Positions 40,301 through 50,976 of a DNA stretch of 64,000 nucleotides are shown here, piece after piece. The notes under the pieces are model-generated. The model made no database searches. It was given only the letters and a program-made list of their open reading frames with translations, and had not been told where the DNA came from. The stretch is from Pseudomonas abietaniphila. GTDB taxonomy: Bacteria > Pseudomonadota > Gammaproteobacteria > Pseudomonadales > Pseudomonadaceae. The DNA is taken from NCBI RefSeq assembly GCF_039697315.1, contig NZ_CP155619.1, positions 5,766,001 through 5,830,000 of the forward strand, read 5' to 3'. The position numbers and the translations under genes were made by a program. The first letter of the stretch is position 1, and each line of letters begins with the position of its first letter.

Positions 40301-40961
40301 AACCTGAGCCTCGAACGGTACGTATCAGCGGCGTCAGGGTAGGGGGATCGATTTTCTTGCGCAAGCGACCGATGTGTACGTCGATCAGGTTGGTGCCTGG
40401 GTCGAAGTGATACCCCCAGACTTCTTCGAAGATCATCATGCGGGTGATGATCTGGCCGCTGTTGCGCATCAGGAATTCCAGCAGTTTGTACTCGGTCGGC
40501 AGCAGGTTCAGCGGCTGGCCGGCACGGCTGGCTTCACGGGTGATGAGGTTCAGTTCGAGGTCGCCGACCTTGAGCATGGTTTCGGCCTGGGTCACCGGGT
40601 TGCTGCGTCGCAGCAGGACCTCGACGCGGGCGGCCATTTCATCGGACGCGAAGGGTTTGGACAGGTAGTCATCACCGCCGGCACGCAGGCCACGGACGCG
40701 CTCGTCGACGTCGGACAGGGCGCTGATCATCAGGATCGGCGTGGCAATCCCCAACGCGCGCATGGTCGTGACAATGGCCAGGCCGTCGACTTCGGGGAGC
40801 ATGCGGTCCAGGGTGATCAGGTCGTAGTCGCCGCTGACCGCGCGTACCAGGCCTTCGCGGCCGTTGTCGACCCAATCCACTTGAAGGCCGTGGCTGCTGA
40901 GTTCAGCAACGATTTCCTTCGCGGTGACGGCATCGTCTTCGATTGTCAGGATTCGGGTCAT
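40278..40961 (-). CDS. OmpR/PhoB family response regulator
   Basis: The 227 residues comprise a receiver domain with acidic pocket EDD at 8-10, phospho-acceptor Asp52 (ITLDRMLP) and Lys102 (YLSKPF), then a winged-helix DNA-binding domain (LLPTEYKLLEFLMRNSGQIITR, NLIDVHIGRLRKKID, IRTVRGSGYVI). It is first in a two-gene operon with the kinase. The targets are not visible here; the adjacent FocA-like channel is one possibility. Confidence 0.93.
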   Translation of the reverse strand: MTRILTIEDDAVTAKEIVAELSSHGLQVDWVDNGREGLVRAVSGDYDLITLDRMLPEVDGLAIVTTMRALGIATPILMISALSDVDERVRGLRAGGDDYLSKPFASDEMAARVEVLLRRSNPVTQAETMLKVGDLELNLITREASRAGQPLNLLPTEYKLLEFLMRNSGQIITRMMIFEEVWGYHFDPGTNLIDVHIGRLRKKIDPPTLTPLIRTVRGSGYVIAEPV

Positions 40962-41079
40962 TGGGATGTCTGAACCACGTAGTGACTGAAGGCTTTATTT
41001 TGCCTTTAAACGTAGCCGGTATTTCTTAAAAATAATTTAAGAAGGTCCAGGTGCCTTGTTTTCCCGCTCAACACCGACT

Positions 41080-41168
41080 TGTAGGAGCGCGCTTGCCCGC
41101 GATTGCGGAGTGTCATGCGACAACAATGTTGCCGACTAACCGCAATCGCGGGCAAGCGCGCTCCTACA
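41080..41168. repeat. REPIN of a second class
   Basis: Perfect 29-base inverted arms lie at 41080-41108 and 41140-41168, outer ends TGTAGGAGCGCGCTTGCC, 89 bases in all. Its sequence class differs from the four TGTGGGAGCG copies but its length is the same. It sits between the response regulator and the FocA-like gene. Confidence 0.9.
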
Positions 41169-41173
41169 GGATC

Positions 41174-42112
41174 TCAAGTGCTCTTACGTGCTGCATCACC
41201 CTTGCGTTCTGTCTCTTCACGATCCAGGCCAGCGCGCTGCTTTTGCTGGGATGCCTGCTTCTGCGACCCCTGTTTCTTCGGCGCGCCACTTTCGCTGCGG
41301 ATCTGCGCGTGGCTGATCAAGGCAAAGATAAAGCTGCCGCCGATGATGTTCCCGGCGAGCGTGGGGCCTGCGAAGACCATCCAGAAATCCTTCCACGGCA
41401 GTTCGCCGGCAAACACCAGGTAAGACACCTCGGCCGAACCGACCACGATGTGGGTGAAGTCGCCCAAGGCCATCAGGTACGTGATCATCACGATGATCGC
41501 CACTTTGGCTTCTTCCATGGACGCGATCATCCAGACCATCGTGGCGATCATCCAGCCTGAAATGATGCCTTTGGCGAACATGGTGCCGACATCGTTTTCC
41601 ATGACCTTGCGGCCGATTTCCAGAAAGGCCAGGTCGGTCTTGCTGTCGAAAATCGGCAAGTGCAGCATGACGTAAGCCACCAGCAAGGTGCCGCACAGGT
41701 TGCCGACCAGCACCACCGACCACAGCCGTAACAGACGACCGATGTTGCTGAGGGTGAATTTGGTCATCACCGGCAGAACCGCCGTGATGGTGTTTTCGGT
41801 AAACAGTTGCTGGCGCGCCAGGATGACCGCCAGAAAGCCCGCGCTGTAACCCAGGCTGGCAATGGCGTGGAAACCTTCGCCGTCCGGCAGCCTGGAGTTG
41901 AGCAACCCCATGGCCATCAGGGACAAGCCCATGGTCAGGCCCGCCGCCAGCGCCGACCAGAACAGCGCCGCGACATTGCGCTCCAGTTCCTGATCGCCCT
42001 GCATGCGAATGGTCTCGTGCAGGACCGCGGCGCGGGGCGGCTGGTTTTCATCGATGTCGCGCTCTTCTTCGGGCGTGAGGCCCGGGGTCTTGCCGTCTTG
42101 TTCGCTGTCCAT
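41174..42112 (-). CDS. Formate/nitrite transporter family protein (YfdC-like)
   Basis: The 312-residue FNT-family channel has six membrane helices in the middle (about 45-265) and charged tails. The conserved segments are ARQQLFTENTITAVLP, NLCGTLLVAY, MITYLMALGDFTHIVVGS and GPTLAGNIIGGSF. The acidic N-terminus and the Gln/Lys-rich C-terminus resemble E. coli YfdC. FNT proteins move small monovalent anions (formate, nitrite, lactate); the ion here is unknown. Confidence 0.9.
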   Translation of the reverse strand: MDSEQDGKTPGLTPEEERDIDENQPPRAAVLHETIRMQGDQELERNVAALFWSALAAGLTMGLSLMAMGLLNSRLPDGEGFHAIASLGYSAGFLAVILARQQLFTENTITAVLPVMTKFTLSNIGRLLRLWSVVLVGNLCGTLLVAYVMLHLPIFDSKTDLAFLEIGRKVMENDVGTMFAKGIISGWMIATMVWMIASMEEAKVAIIVMITYLMALGDFTHIVVGSAEVSYLVFAGELPWKDFWMVFAGPTLAGNIIGGSFIFALISHAQIRSESGAPKKQGSQKQASQQKQRAGLDREETERKGDAARKST

Positions 42113-42331
42113 GGTCGATCTCGGTGTTCTTCAGGGAGGGAACGGCGAGTGCGGCCCGTTGGGGCCTGTGCCGTGCTGAAGGTTCAGACCCGATTCGTTT
42201 ACCGTCGTTCGCCATGGCCTGCTGCTTGTACGCACGGTTTGTAGATGCGTATGTCGTCGATGGGGGCGTGTCAGGCTCCAACGATGTCGCCGGCATCCCG
42301 GATCGCGGGACAAGCCACGCTCTTACAGGTT

Positions 42332-42982
42332 TCAGTCAGCGAGTCCGGCGCTGTCAATCCGCACCACACCCGCCGCAGCCAGATCCTTCCACGCCTTGTC
42401 CAGCGAACCGTTCAGGTCGATGGCCTTGCACGCGTCGGCAATGATCCAGGTATTGAACCCTGCTGCCCGTGCATCCAGCGCCGACCAGGCGACGCAGAAG
42501 TCCAGTGCCAGCCCGACCACGAAGACGCTGTCGATGCCACGTTCCTTGAGGTACCCGGCCAGTCCGGTCTGGGTAGTGCGGTCTGCTTCGACGAATGCCG
42601 AGTAGCTGTCGATCCCGGCATTGCAGCCCTTGCGCAGAATCAGTTGTGCATGGGGGATATCGAGGTCGGCATGCAACTGCGCGCCATGGGTGCCCTGGAC
42701 GCAGTGATCCGGCCACAGCGTCTGCGGGCCGTAGGGCAGGGTGATGCTGTCGAACGGGGTACGCCCGGCGTGGCTGGAGGCGAACGAGATGTGATCGACC
42801 GGGTGCCAGTCCTGAGTGATCACGACGTTGCGAAACTGCGCGCCGAGGCGGTTGATCACCGGCACCAGCGTATCGCCAGCCGTGACGGCCAGCGCGCCAC
42901 CGGGCATGAAGTCGTACTGCATGTCGATGACCAGCAGCGCGCTGCGCGGGTCAGAGGGCAAGCGGTTGAGGGAAGCGGTCAT
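42332..42982 (-). CDS. pncA: Nicotinamidase/pyrazinamidase PncA
   Basis: The ATG at 42982, after AAGGA, gives 216 residues. The isochorismatase-like fold carries the Asp-Lys-Cys triad: Asp20 in LLVIDMQYDF, Lys in LILRKGCNAG and Cys in LALDFCVAWSAL. Metal ligands lie in QDWHPVDHISF. It converts nicotinamide to nicotinate in NAD salvage. A hairpin separates it from the dehydrogenase gene upstream. Confidence 0.92.
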   Translation of the reverse strand: MTASLNRLPSDPRSALLVIDMQYDFMPGGALAVTAGDTLVPVINRLGAQFRNVVITQDWHPVDHISFASSHAGRTPFDSITLPYGPQTLWPDHCVQGTHGAQLHADLDIPHAQLILRKGCNAGIDSYSAFVEADRTTQTGLAGYLKERGIDSVFVVGLALDFCVAWSALDARAAGFNTWIIADACKAIDLNGSLDKAWKDLAAAGVVRIDSAGLAD

Positions 42983-43021
42983 CAGCCATGTCCTTGATGA
43001 AGTGTTTGAATCAAGTGCAGC

Positions 43022-43045
43022 CCTGTGGGAGCAGACCCCCACAGG
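43022..43045 (-). terminator. Hairpin after the 2-hydroxyacid dehydrogenase gene
   Basis: CCTGTGGG pairs with CCCACAGG with an 8-base loop. It may be a remnant REP or a terminator. There is no T tract on the minus strand. Confidence 0.4.
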
Positions 43046-43060
43046 AACTACCCGGTGCCC

Positions 43061-44026
43061 TCAGGCAAACACCCGAATCGGTGCGCCCGCGTGCCAGGCC
43101 TGGATATCCTCGATCATCTGACTGAAGAACATCCGGTAGTTGTTTTCGGTGACGTAACCCACGTGCGGCGTGGCCAGCAGGTTGGGCAGTGTGCGGAAAG
43201 GGTGATCCGCCGGCAACGGCTCGACGCTGTACACGTCGAGTGCGGCGCCAGCAATTTTCTTCTGCTTGAGGACTTCGATCAGCGCGTCTTCGTCAACGAT
43301 CGGCCCGCGCGCGGTGTTCACCAGATACGCGGTCGGCTTCATGCGATTCAACGATTCGGCGTCCACCAGCCCACGGCTGCGATCGCTGAGGACCAGGTTC
43401 ACCGAGATCACGTCCGATTGCTCGAACAGTGCCTGCTTGCTGACGTAGGTCACGCCGTGTTCGGCGGCGCGCTCTGCGGTCAGGTTTTCGCTCCAGGCGA
43501 TCACCTTCATGTCAAACGCCAGGGCGTAGCGCGCGATCTTCTGGCCAATGCTGCCCAGCCCGACGATGCCCAGCGTCTTGCCATACAGGTCGCTGCCGAT
43601 CCCGATCTGCCAGTTTCCGGCACGCAAGGAGTTGGCCTCGTCGACGATGTTGCGCGTAACGGCCATGATCAGTGCCCAGGTCAGTTCCGGGGCGGCGTAT
43701 TTGTAGCTGTCGGTGCCGACGACGGTGATGCCCAAGCGTGCCGCAGCCTTGAGGTCCAGGGCGGCATTGCGCATGCCGCCAGTCACCAGCAGCTTGAGGT
43801 TGGGCAGTTGACTGAGCAGGGCGTCGTCGAAGACCGTGCGTTCGCGCATCACGCAGATCACGCTGAAGTCTTTCAAGCGGGCGGCCAGTGTCGCGGTGTC
43901 GGCAGGATAATCGTGAAGGAAGCTGACCTCGCCGATGGGCTTGAGCACTGTCCAGTCCACGACGTTTTCAGCCACGGATTGCCAGTCATCGAGCACGGCG
44001 ATTCTCAGCGTGGAACCCTGAGTCAT
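43061..44026 (-). CDS. D-2-hydroxyacid dehydrogenase family protein
   Basis: The ATG at 44026 (MTQGSTLRIAVLDDWQ) gives 321 residues. The NAD-binding domain has GIVGLGSIGQKIARYA, and the catalytic Arg, Glu and His lie in VNTARGPIVDEDAL, VYSVEPLP and ATPHVGYVTE. It reduces a 2-oxoacid or oxidises a D-2-hydroxyacid; the substrate cannot be assigned from sequence alone. GAGG is 10 bases upstream. Confidence 0.9.
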   Translation of the reverse strand: MTQGSTLRIAVLDDWQSVAENVVDWTVLKPIGEVSFLHDYPADTATLAARLKDFSVICVMRERTVFDDALLSQLPNLKLLVTGGMRNAALDLKAAARLGITVVGTDSYKYAAPELTWALIMAVTRNIVDEANSLRAGNWQIGIGSDLYGKTLGIVGLGSIGQKIARYALAFDMKVIAWSENLTAERAAEHGVTYVSKQALFEQSDVISVNLVLSDRSRGLVDAESLNRMKPTAYLVNTARGPIVDEDALIEVLKQKKIAGAALDVYSVEPLPADHPFRTLPNLLATPHVGYVTENNYRMFFSQMIEDIQAWHAGAPIRVFA

Positions 44027-44169
44027 ATCAGTTAGGCCTCGTTCAAGGAGCACATTGGATGTGTGGCGCTCACAGTACGCCTGAGCCCGTCGGAGTGGAA
44101 CCCTGAAAGCGCCTGGGATCGAGCTCGGCTTCTGGGCAGTGGCGAGATTTCAAGCGTTATAGGGATACG

Positions 44170-44260
44170 CTGTGGGAGCGAATTCATTCGCGAAACAGGT
44201 TCCAGACGACACAAATACGTTGTCTGTGCCGACGCATCGCGAATGAATTCGCTCCCACAG
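44170..44260. repeat. REPIN copy 3
   Basis: Perfect 24-base arms lie at 44170-44193 and 44237-44260 (TGTGGGAGCG class); 91 bases. It sits between the hydroxyacid dehydrogenase and DUF1345 genes. Its centre shares CCAGACGACA with copy 4. Confidence 0.9.
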
Positions 44261-44306
44261 GGGATGGGTGTCAGGCCTTGAGTGTCGCGGGGCCTGGCCA
44301 TTGGGC

Positions 44307-44960
44307 CTAATTAAACAATCCTGCCGCGATGTTGATCGAGAACCCCAGAATAGAGGTGTTGAACAGAAACCCGATCAACGACTGCGCCAGCACCACTTTG
44401 CGCAAATTCCGGGTCGCGACACCCACGTCGGAAGTCTGTACCGCCACACTGAGGGTGAACGAGAAGTACAGAAAGTCCCAGTAATCGGGGTTCTGTTCGC
44501 CGTCGGCAAAGCGCAGGGCAGCGTCTTCGCCGCTCCAGGTGTAGAACATGCGCGCGTAATGGAGGCTGAAGATCACCCCGATCAACAGCCAGGAGCCGAG
44601 GATGGTGAAACCGGTGAAGGCGTAATGCAGCGCTTTGTCGCTGGCACTCATGCCCTTGATCCCGGCGAGCTCCAACACGATGGCGGCAAGGCTGGCGATG
44701 GCGGCGACGCAGACCACCATCAGCACCAGTCCGGCATTTTCATCCTCGACCTCGGCGATCCGTCTGACGTCCTCGGCGTTGGATTTGAACGTACGTACCA
44801 TGATCAGAATCATGTAGATCCACCCGGCGACGTTCCAGGCGATCAGGCATTTGCTGGTCAGGGTGATCTGGGGAGCGATGAACGCAGATGCGATACCGGC
44901 CGCAGCACCAAGGGCAGTGGCGATAGTCAGGCGAGGGTGGGTCTGGGTGAGATGGGGCAT
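44307..44960 (-). CDS. DUF1345 domain-containing membrane protein
   Basis: The ATG at 44960 ([18 protein letters not shown]) gives 217 residues with about five or six membrane spans. [22 protein letters not shown] near residue 165 resembles a potassium-channel pore-like signature and is typical of DUF1345. Function is unknown. The longer in-frame reading to 45041 is unlikely. Confidence 0.87.
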   Translation of the reverse strand: MPHLTQTHPRLTIATALGAAAGIASAFIAPQITLTSKCLIAWNVAGWIYMILIMVRTFKSNAEDVRRIAEVEDENAGLVLMVVCVAAIASLAAIVLELAGIKGMSASDKALHYAFTGFTILGSWLLIGVIFSLHYARMFYTWSGEDAALRFADGEQNPDYWDFLYFSFTLSVAVQTSDVGVATRNLRKVVLAQSLIGFLFNTSILGFSINIAAGLFN

Positions 44961-45104
44961 AGACGACTTCACGGCAGTGATATGCGGCAAACATAGCATG
45001 CGCGGATCGACAAGGCGGCAGGGAAGAAAAACGGCGCGCAAGGGGTTACGCGCCGGTCGCCAGTTGGCAATGAACGTGGAACGGTTTCAAACAGCCTCAG
45101 CGGC

Positions 45105-46508
<1,404 letters not shown>

Positions 46509-47858
46509 TCAGGAGTGGCTGGGCGTGGCATCGACCTTCGCCACCGGCACGGCGCCGGGCTTGGGCTGAGTGCGTACGGTGAACACCAGAATCGCCGCGA
46601 TGATCGAGGTGGCGGTGAGGCCATACAGGCCACCCTGGATTGATCCGGTCTGTTGTTCGAGGATGCCGAAGGTCGTGGGTGCAACGAAGCCGCCCAGGTT
46701 GCCCACCGAGTTGATCAGGGCGATGACGCCTGCTGCGATGCGCGCATCGAGATAGCCCTGCGGGATCGGCCAGAACAGCGACGACGCAGATTTGAAGCCC
46801 ATGGCCGCAAAACAGATTGCCACGAAGGCAAACACCGGACCCCCCGTGGTGGACATGAACATCCCGGCGGCTGCGATCAGCAACGCTGCGGCGACCCAGG
46901 CTTGCTGGTGCTTCCACTTGGCGGACAGCGCGGCGAAGCCGTACATGCAGACGATGGCGATGAACCAGGGGATCGAGTTGTACAGCCCGACCTGGAAGTC
47001 GCTCAGGTCACCCATCTTCTTGATGATGCTCGGCAGCCAGAAGGTGGCCGCGTAGATCGTCAGCTGAATAAAGAAATACATCAGGCAGAACAGGATGATC
47101 TGCGGATCCTTGAGCAGCTTGCCGATGGACAGTTTCACCGGGCTTGCGGCTTCGCGGGCTCGTTGTTCGGCGTCAATCGCGTTGACCAGCGCATCTTTTT
47201 CGGCAGCGCTCAGCCATTTGGCGTCGTGCGGCTTGGAGTCCAGCCAGAACCAGACGAAGAAGCACAGCACCACCGAGAACATGCCCTCGATGAAGTACAT
47301 CCACTGCCAGCCATGGAAACCCAGACCTTCGATCTGCAGCAACAGGCCGGAGAGCGGGCCGGAAATCAGCGAGGCGAACGCGGAACCGCTGAGGAAGATG
47401 GCGATGGCCTTGCCGCGCTCCACGCCAGGCAACCAGCGGGTGAAATAATAGATCACGCCCGGAAAGAAGCCGGCTTCGGCAACACCCAGCAGGAAACGCA
47501 GGATATAGAAGTGGGTTTCGGTCTGGATAAAGGCCATGCCGCACGCAACCAGGCCCCAGGTGAACATGATCCGCGTCAGCCAGATGCGTGCGCCGACTTT
47601 CTGCAGAAGAATGTTGGAGGGCACTTCAAACAGTGCGTAAGCGATGAAAAACAGGCCGGCACCGAAACCATAGGCGGCAGCGCCAATGCCCAGATCGTGT
47701 TCCATGTGACTACGAACGAAGCCGATGTTGACCCGGTCGATGTAGTTGACGATGAACATGATGACGAACAAAGGCAGGATGTGGCGTTTGACCTTGGACA
47801 CCGCTGACAGCAACGCGGAATCGGGGGCGTCATTCACCCGGGATGAGGATGTGTTCAC
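46509..47858 (-). CDS. gudP: MFS glucarate/hexuronate transporter GudP
   Basis: The GTG start at 47858, with GGGAG 9 bases upstream, gives 449 residues and 12 helices of the anion:cation symporter family (NYIDRVNIGFVRSHMEHDLGI, YFTRWLPGVERGKAIAIF). Its position directly before gudD makes glucarate or galactarate the likely solute. The divergent FCD-GntR gene is the likely repressor. Confidence 0.92.
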   Translation of the reverse strand: MNTSSSRVNDAPDSALLSAVSKVKRHILPLFVIMFIVNYIDRVNIGFVRSHMEHDLGIGAAAYGFGAGLFFIAYALFEVPSNILLQKVGARIWLTRIMFTWGLVACGMAFIQTETHFYILRFLLGVAEAGFFPGVIYYFTRWLPGVERGKAIAIFLSGSAFASLISGPLSGLLLQIEGLGFHGWQWMYFIEGMFSVVLCFFVWFWLDSKPHDAKWLSAAEKDALVNAIDAEQRAREAASPVKLSIGKLLKDPQIILFCLMYFFIQLTIYAATFWLPSIIKKMGDLSDFQVGLYNSIPWFIAIVCMYGFAALSAKWKHQQAWVAAALLIAAAGMFMSTTGGPVFAFVAICFAAMGFKSASSLFWPIPQGYLDARIAAGVIALINSVGNLGGFVAPTTFGILEQQTGSIQGGLYGLTATSIIAAILVFTVRTQPKPGAVPVAKVDATPSHS

Positions 47859-48204
47859 GCTGGTTAACTCCCACTGATTATTTTTATGCGGGTTGTTACT
47901 TCGATTGTGTGTGACAAGGTGTGTGCGCCTTGTTGCCAGTCATCATACAAGTACGATGGCGCTCTGCAAGCGATTTTGCGGGACTTGCGGGAAATATTTC
48001 GGCGGCATAGGCTTGCCTGTCTGACAAGTTGGATGAGTGCTTTCGCAGGCTTGTGAGGCCCGGATTTGCGAAGGCTGAAGAGGTGGAGGCGGTTGATCGA
48101 GGCGCACGGTCCGCGATGTTCTCTTGACCTGTCACATTGAAAAAATACAAGTGAGTCAACGCCGTTTTTTGGCTCATACCCGTCACTGATCGGACAATTT
48201 AGTC
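47859..48204. promoter_or_regulatory. Divergent gudP/regulator promoter region with candidate FCD-GntR sites
   Basis: The 346-base gap holds an inverted repeat CATCATAC-AA-GTACGATG (47941-47958, 7 of 8 arms match), 83 bases before gudP. A second ATACAAGT half-site lies at 48145-48152, flanked by TTGA/TCAA, 53 bases before the regulator. These look like operator sites for the GntR protein. I see nothing else coding in the gap. Confidence 0.5.
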
Positions 48205-48918
48205 ATGCAAACCTCTGAACGAGCGATTCCCAAGCGCCGCCAGCACAACCTGGCGACCGATCTGGTCACCGACCTCAGCCAGCGCATTCTGATGGGTTCG
48301 ATCGCACCCGGCGAAAAGCTGCCTTCCGAAAGCGAGATCGTGCGCGAGCACGGCGTCAGTCGCACGGTGGTACGCGAGGCGATCTCCAAGCTTCAGGCGT
48401 CGGGGTTGGTGGAAACCCATCAGGGCAAGGGCACGTTCGTCCTTGCCCGCTCGGAGCAGAGCGGGTTGCATTTGAAGGTCGAGACGGCGTTCAGCGTGCG
48501 TCACATCATCGAGCTGAGGATGGGTCTCGAAACCCAGGCGGTCGCGCTGGCGGCGCAGCGTCGCACGCCCGATCAACTGACGAAGATGCGCGTGGCGCTG
48601 GACGATTATCAGGATTTGCTCGCCAAGGAAGACAGTTGCGTGGAAGCCGACCGGCGTTTTCACCTGTTGATCGCCGAGGCAACCGGCAATCCTTACTTCG
48701 TCGAGATCCTGCAGAATCTGGGCAGCGCAGTCATCCCTCGCAGCCGCATCGCTTCAAGCGAACGGGCGGGCAGCAGTCTCACCCATCATGCGTATCTGGC
48801 AAACCTCGAACATGAAGCGATACTGGCCGCCATTCGCAGGCAAGACCCGGATGCTGCGCGGGCGGCGATGTGGACGCACCTGAGCAACAGTCGCGAGCGG
48901 CTGGCGCCGGTGGAGTGA
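48205..48918 (+). CDS. FadR/FCD-type GntR regulator
   Basis: The 237-residue product has an N-terminal winged helix (LPSESEIVREHGVSRTVVREAISKL) and a C-terminal all-helical FCD domain with metal/ligand residues (LEADRRFH-like EADRRFHLLIAEATGN, later NLEHEAILAAI). FCD regulators of sugar-acid operons are derepressed by the substrate or an intermediate. Divergence from gudPD indicates its targets. Confidence 0.92.
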   Translation: MQTSERAIPKRRQHNLATDLVTDLSQRILMGSIAPGEKLPSESEIVREHGVSRTVVREAISKLQASGLVETHQGKGTFVLARSEQSGLHLKVETAFSVRHIIELRMGLETQAVALAAQRRTPDQLTKMRVALDDYQDLLAKEDSCVEADRRFHLLIAEATGNPYFVEILQNLGSAVIPRSRIASSERAGSSLTHHAYLANLEHEAILAAIRRQDPDAARAAMWTHLSNSRERLAPVE

Positions 48919-48945
48919 CTGCATCACCGGCGAGCGCCCGAATCC

Positions 48946-49036
48946 CTGTGGAAGCGAATTCATTCGCGAAAAATTTGCCAGACGACAAGGATGTGTGGCC
49001 TGAACCGGCGAATCGCGAATGAATTCGCTCCCACAG
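48946..49036. repeat. REPIN copy 4
   Basis: 24-base arms lie at 48946-48969 and 49013-49036 with one mismatch (GGAAGCG against GGGAGCG); 91 bases. It lies between the FCD regulator and the lipoprotein hydrolase gene. Confidence 0.88.
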
Positions 49037-49051
49037 TGGAGGCGTGCGGCT

Positions 49052-50200
49052 TTAATCTGCCGAACCCAAAACCCCCATCATCACGCCCATCTGCCACTCG
49101 AAATACGGGTTGAACGTCAGTCGCGCAAAGACCTTGCCCGGTTCGCGATGCCCCCAGTCCGAATACCACACCGGTTCGCCGTTCAAGCATTTTTGCATGT
49201 CCTCGGCCTGCTGACCGTTCCAGCAGATTCGCTGTTTCCCGTCCTTGCCGTACAGGGGATCATCCGGTGAAAACATCAAACCCATGTGCGAGAACTGGGC
49301 GATGCGGTTTTGCGGCAGGTAGTCATTGCGCACCAGCACCCGGGGCGTTTTCGCGGCGGTTGCGGGGGTGTCGCCGTACCAGATCAACCGACTCTCCGGG
49401 TGGCTGAATCGTGTATTGAACGAGTCGAGTACATACGCGGTGTCGAGCACCGAGTCGTGCTGGGTAATCGCGATAAATACGGGCTTGCTGTAGGGGCGGT
49501 CCGCCAGATGGTCCTGCGCCAGTTGCGCACTGCGGTAGAACTGGGCGAAGCCGTTGGTGGGCACATTCAGGTAACGCACTGGCGTTTGCATGGGACGGAC
49601 ACCGTCATTCGGACTCGCCAGCCAGGGCCGAAACCAGCCGATATATTGCGTGAGCCAGGCGTAGGTGTTTTCCGGCCTGAAGGCAGGGGAAAACAGCACC
49701 AATCCCTCAATTTCCGGGTGCTCGTAGGCGTAATCCAGCACCAGATTGGCACCAGTGGAAAAACCGCCGAGATACACTGCGGGCACCTCGCTTTTCATGA
49801 TTTGCGCCTGCTCGCGCACCACCTGCTGCCATTGCTTCAAGGTCACATCGAGCATGTCCGCAGGCTTGCTGCCGTGCCCAGGCAACAAGACCGTGCGCAC
49901 CAGAAATCCCTGCTCGGCGAGCGTTTGCCCGACATCGTTAAACGAAAAAGGTGAATCCCCAAGGCCATGCACCAGAAGAATGCCTCGCTTGGCAATGCCA
50001 CGGGGCCGCCATTCACGAGGGGCATTCCACGACAGCTCCGCATTGTGGTCGTCGGTCTGAAACGTACGATTGGCCTGGAGCCACTCGAGGGTCTGTTGAC
50101 GATACCCGGCAAAACTCGCCTGACCCAGCGGCACATCACTGGAGGCGCAGGCTTGCAGGGTGAGCAGTGAGAGGAGCAGGGCTAGGCGCGGTAGAGGCAA
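49052..50200 (-). CDS. Lipoprotein alpha/beta hydrolase
   Basis: The TTG at 50200 gives 382 residues with a signal peptide and lipobox (LLTLQACASS), so a lipid-anchored envelope enzyme. The hydrolase core has the oxyanion segment ILLVHGLGDSPFS, nucleophile elbow LGGFSTGANL (Ser), and a late His in QFSHMGLMFSP. It resembles serine aminopeptidase S33/lysophospholipase-type lipases; the substrate is unknown. The start codon is inferred from the signal peptide and is not certain. Confidence 0.82.
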   Translation of the reverse strand: MPLPRLALLLSLLTLQACASSDVPLGQASFAGYRQQTLEWLQANRTFQTDDHNAELSWNAPREWRPRGIAKRGILLVHGLGDSPFSFNDVGQTLAEQGFLVRTVLLPGHGSKPADMLDVTLKQWQQVVREQAQIMKSEVPAVYLGGFSTGANLVLDYAYEHPEIEGLVLFSPAFRPENTYAWLTQYIGWFRPWLASPNDGVRPMQTPVRYLNVPTNGFAQFYRSAQLAQDHLADRPYSKPVFIAITQHDSVLDTAYVLDSFNTRFSHPESRLIWYGDTPATAAKTPRVLVRNDYLPQNRIAQFSHMGLMFSPDDPLYGKDGKQRICWNGQQAEDMQKCLNGEPVWYSDWGHREPGKVFARLTFNPYFEWQMGVMMGVLGSAD

Positions 50201-50242
50201 GTGGAAGTCTCGCAGGCTGGAGGTGGCAAAGCAGCAGTCGTT

Positions 50243-50569
50243 CTAAACGTCCAGTTGGTCAGGACGGATTCCGAAGGCCTTGGCAATCTTTTCACGTGTG
50301 GCTTTACGGGGGCGTGCTACCGACTCCTGTTGCGCATACGCCGGTTGCGAGATACCGAGCCTTGTCGCGACTTCTTCCTGCGTCAGGTCCAGGTGTTCTC
50401 GCCAAGCCCTGATAGGAGTGGAACCGTCGACGATCTGACTGACGACTTCATGCGGAATAAGATCATTCCCGCCGTGCTGATGGACGTATTCGTCATAAGG
50501 AATGACCACGAAGGCAGGTTTACCATCGGGACCGTTGATTATCTGAACGTTATTAGTAGGTGCGCTCAT
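50243..50569 (-). CDS. Xre-family antitoxin of a RelE-type pair
   Basis: The 108-residue product has an N-terminal part (AFVVIPYDEYVHQHG) resembling toxin-neutralising antitoxin segments and a C-terminal helix-turn-helix (LTQEEVATRLGISQPAYAQQES). It overlaps the toxin gene by 17 bases and is second in the operon, the toxin-first order seen in HigBA. It should bind the operator upstream of the toxin. Confidence 0.87.
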   Translation of the reverse strand: MSAPTNNVQIINGPDGKPAFVVIPYDEYVHQHGGNDLIPHEVVSQIVDGSTPIRAWREHLDLTQEEVATRLGISQPAYAQQESVARPRKATREKIAKAFGIRPDQLDV

Positions 50570-50807
50570 CGCGTTTCTTTATCTCCTGAATACTGACGAT
50601 TTTGATGCCGCCGTCCCAATCGAACAGGACCCGATAATCGCCCACCCGCAGTCTGTATCCATAAGCGTGATTGGCCAGGTTTTTTACATTGACGACGTTG
50701 GGCATTTCTTCCAGTCGGGTGATTGCATCCCTGATCTGAACCTGATGTCGCGAATGCAATTTGAGGAGCTGTTTCACGGCCTTCCTTGTCCATGCGATCC
50801 TGTTCAT
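50553..50807 (-). CDS. RelE/ParE family toxin
   Basis: This 84-residue basic protein starts MNRIAWTRKAVKQLLKL and contains ANHAYGYRLRVGDYRVLFDWDGGIKIVSIQEIKKRDERTY, the signature of RelE/HigB-like ribosome-dependent mRNA interferases (RVGDYRVLF and RDERTY with the terminal Arg/Tyr). AGGAG precedes the ATG. It is paired with the Xre antitoxin. Confidence 0.9.
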   Translation of the reverse strand: MNRIAWTRKAVKQLLKLHSRHQVQIRDAITRLEEMPNVVNVKNLANHAYGYRLRVGDYRVLFDWDGGIKIVSIQEIKKRDERTY

Positions 50808-50813
50808 AAGCTC

Positions 50814-50854
50814 CTATAAGACTTAAATAAGTCTACTGTTGATATTACTTATAG
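50814..50854. promoter_or_regulatory. Operator region of the RelE/Xre pair
   Basis: AGACTTA-AA-TAAGTCT (50819-50834) is a perfect 7-bp dyad. The outer inverted arms CTATAAG (50814-50820) and CTTATAG (50848-50854) enclose it. The region is AT-rich and lies 7-47 bases before the toxin start, as expected for autoregulation. Confidence 0.65.
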
Positions 50855-50976
50855 TGAGCCGGCCATGCTAGCGGTCAATCGCACTCAGACCAAGAATCAG
50901 GCAGACTCCCCCAACCAATAAAAACATGTCGTGATGTGTATGAATCTTCAATCGCCTCGCTCGAAGGACGTGCCCC

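Noticed and set aside
42290..42331. Degenerate REP or terminator before pncA end (CCCGGATCGCGGG and CGCTCTTACAGG)
   Set aside because: Too diverged from the REP arms in the window, and the stem is short and lacks a T tract.
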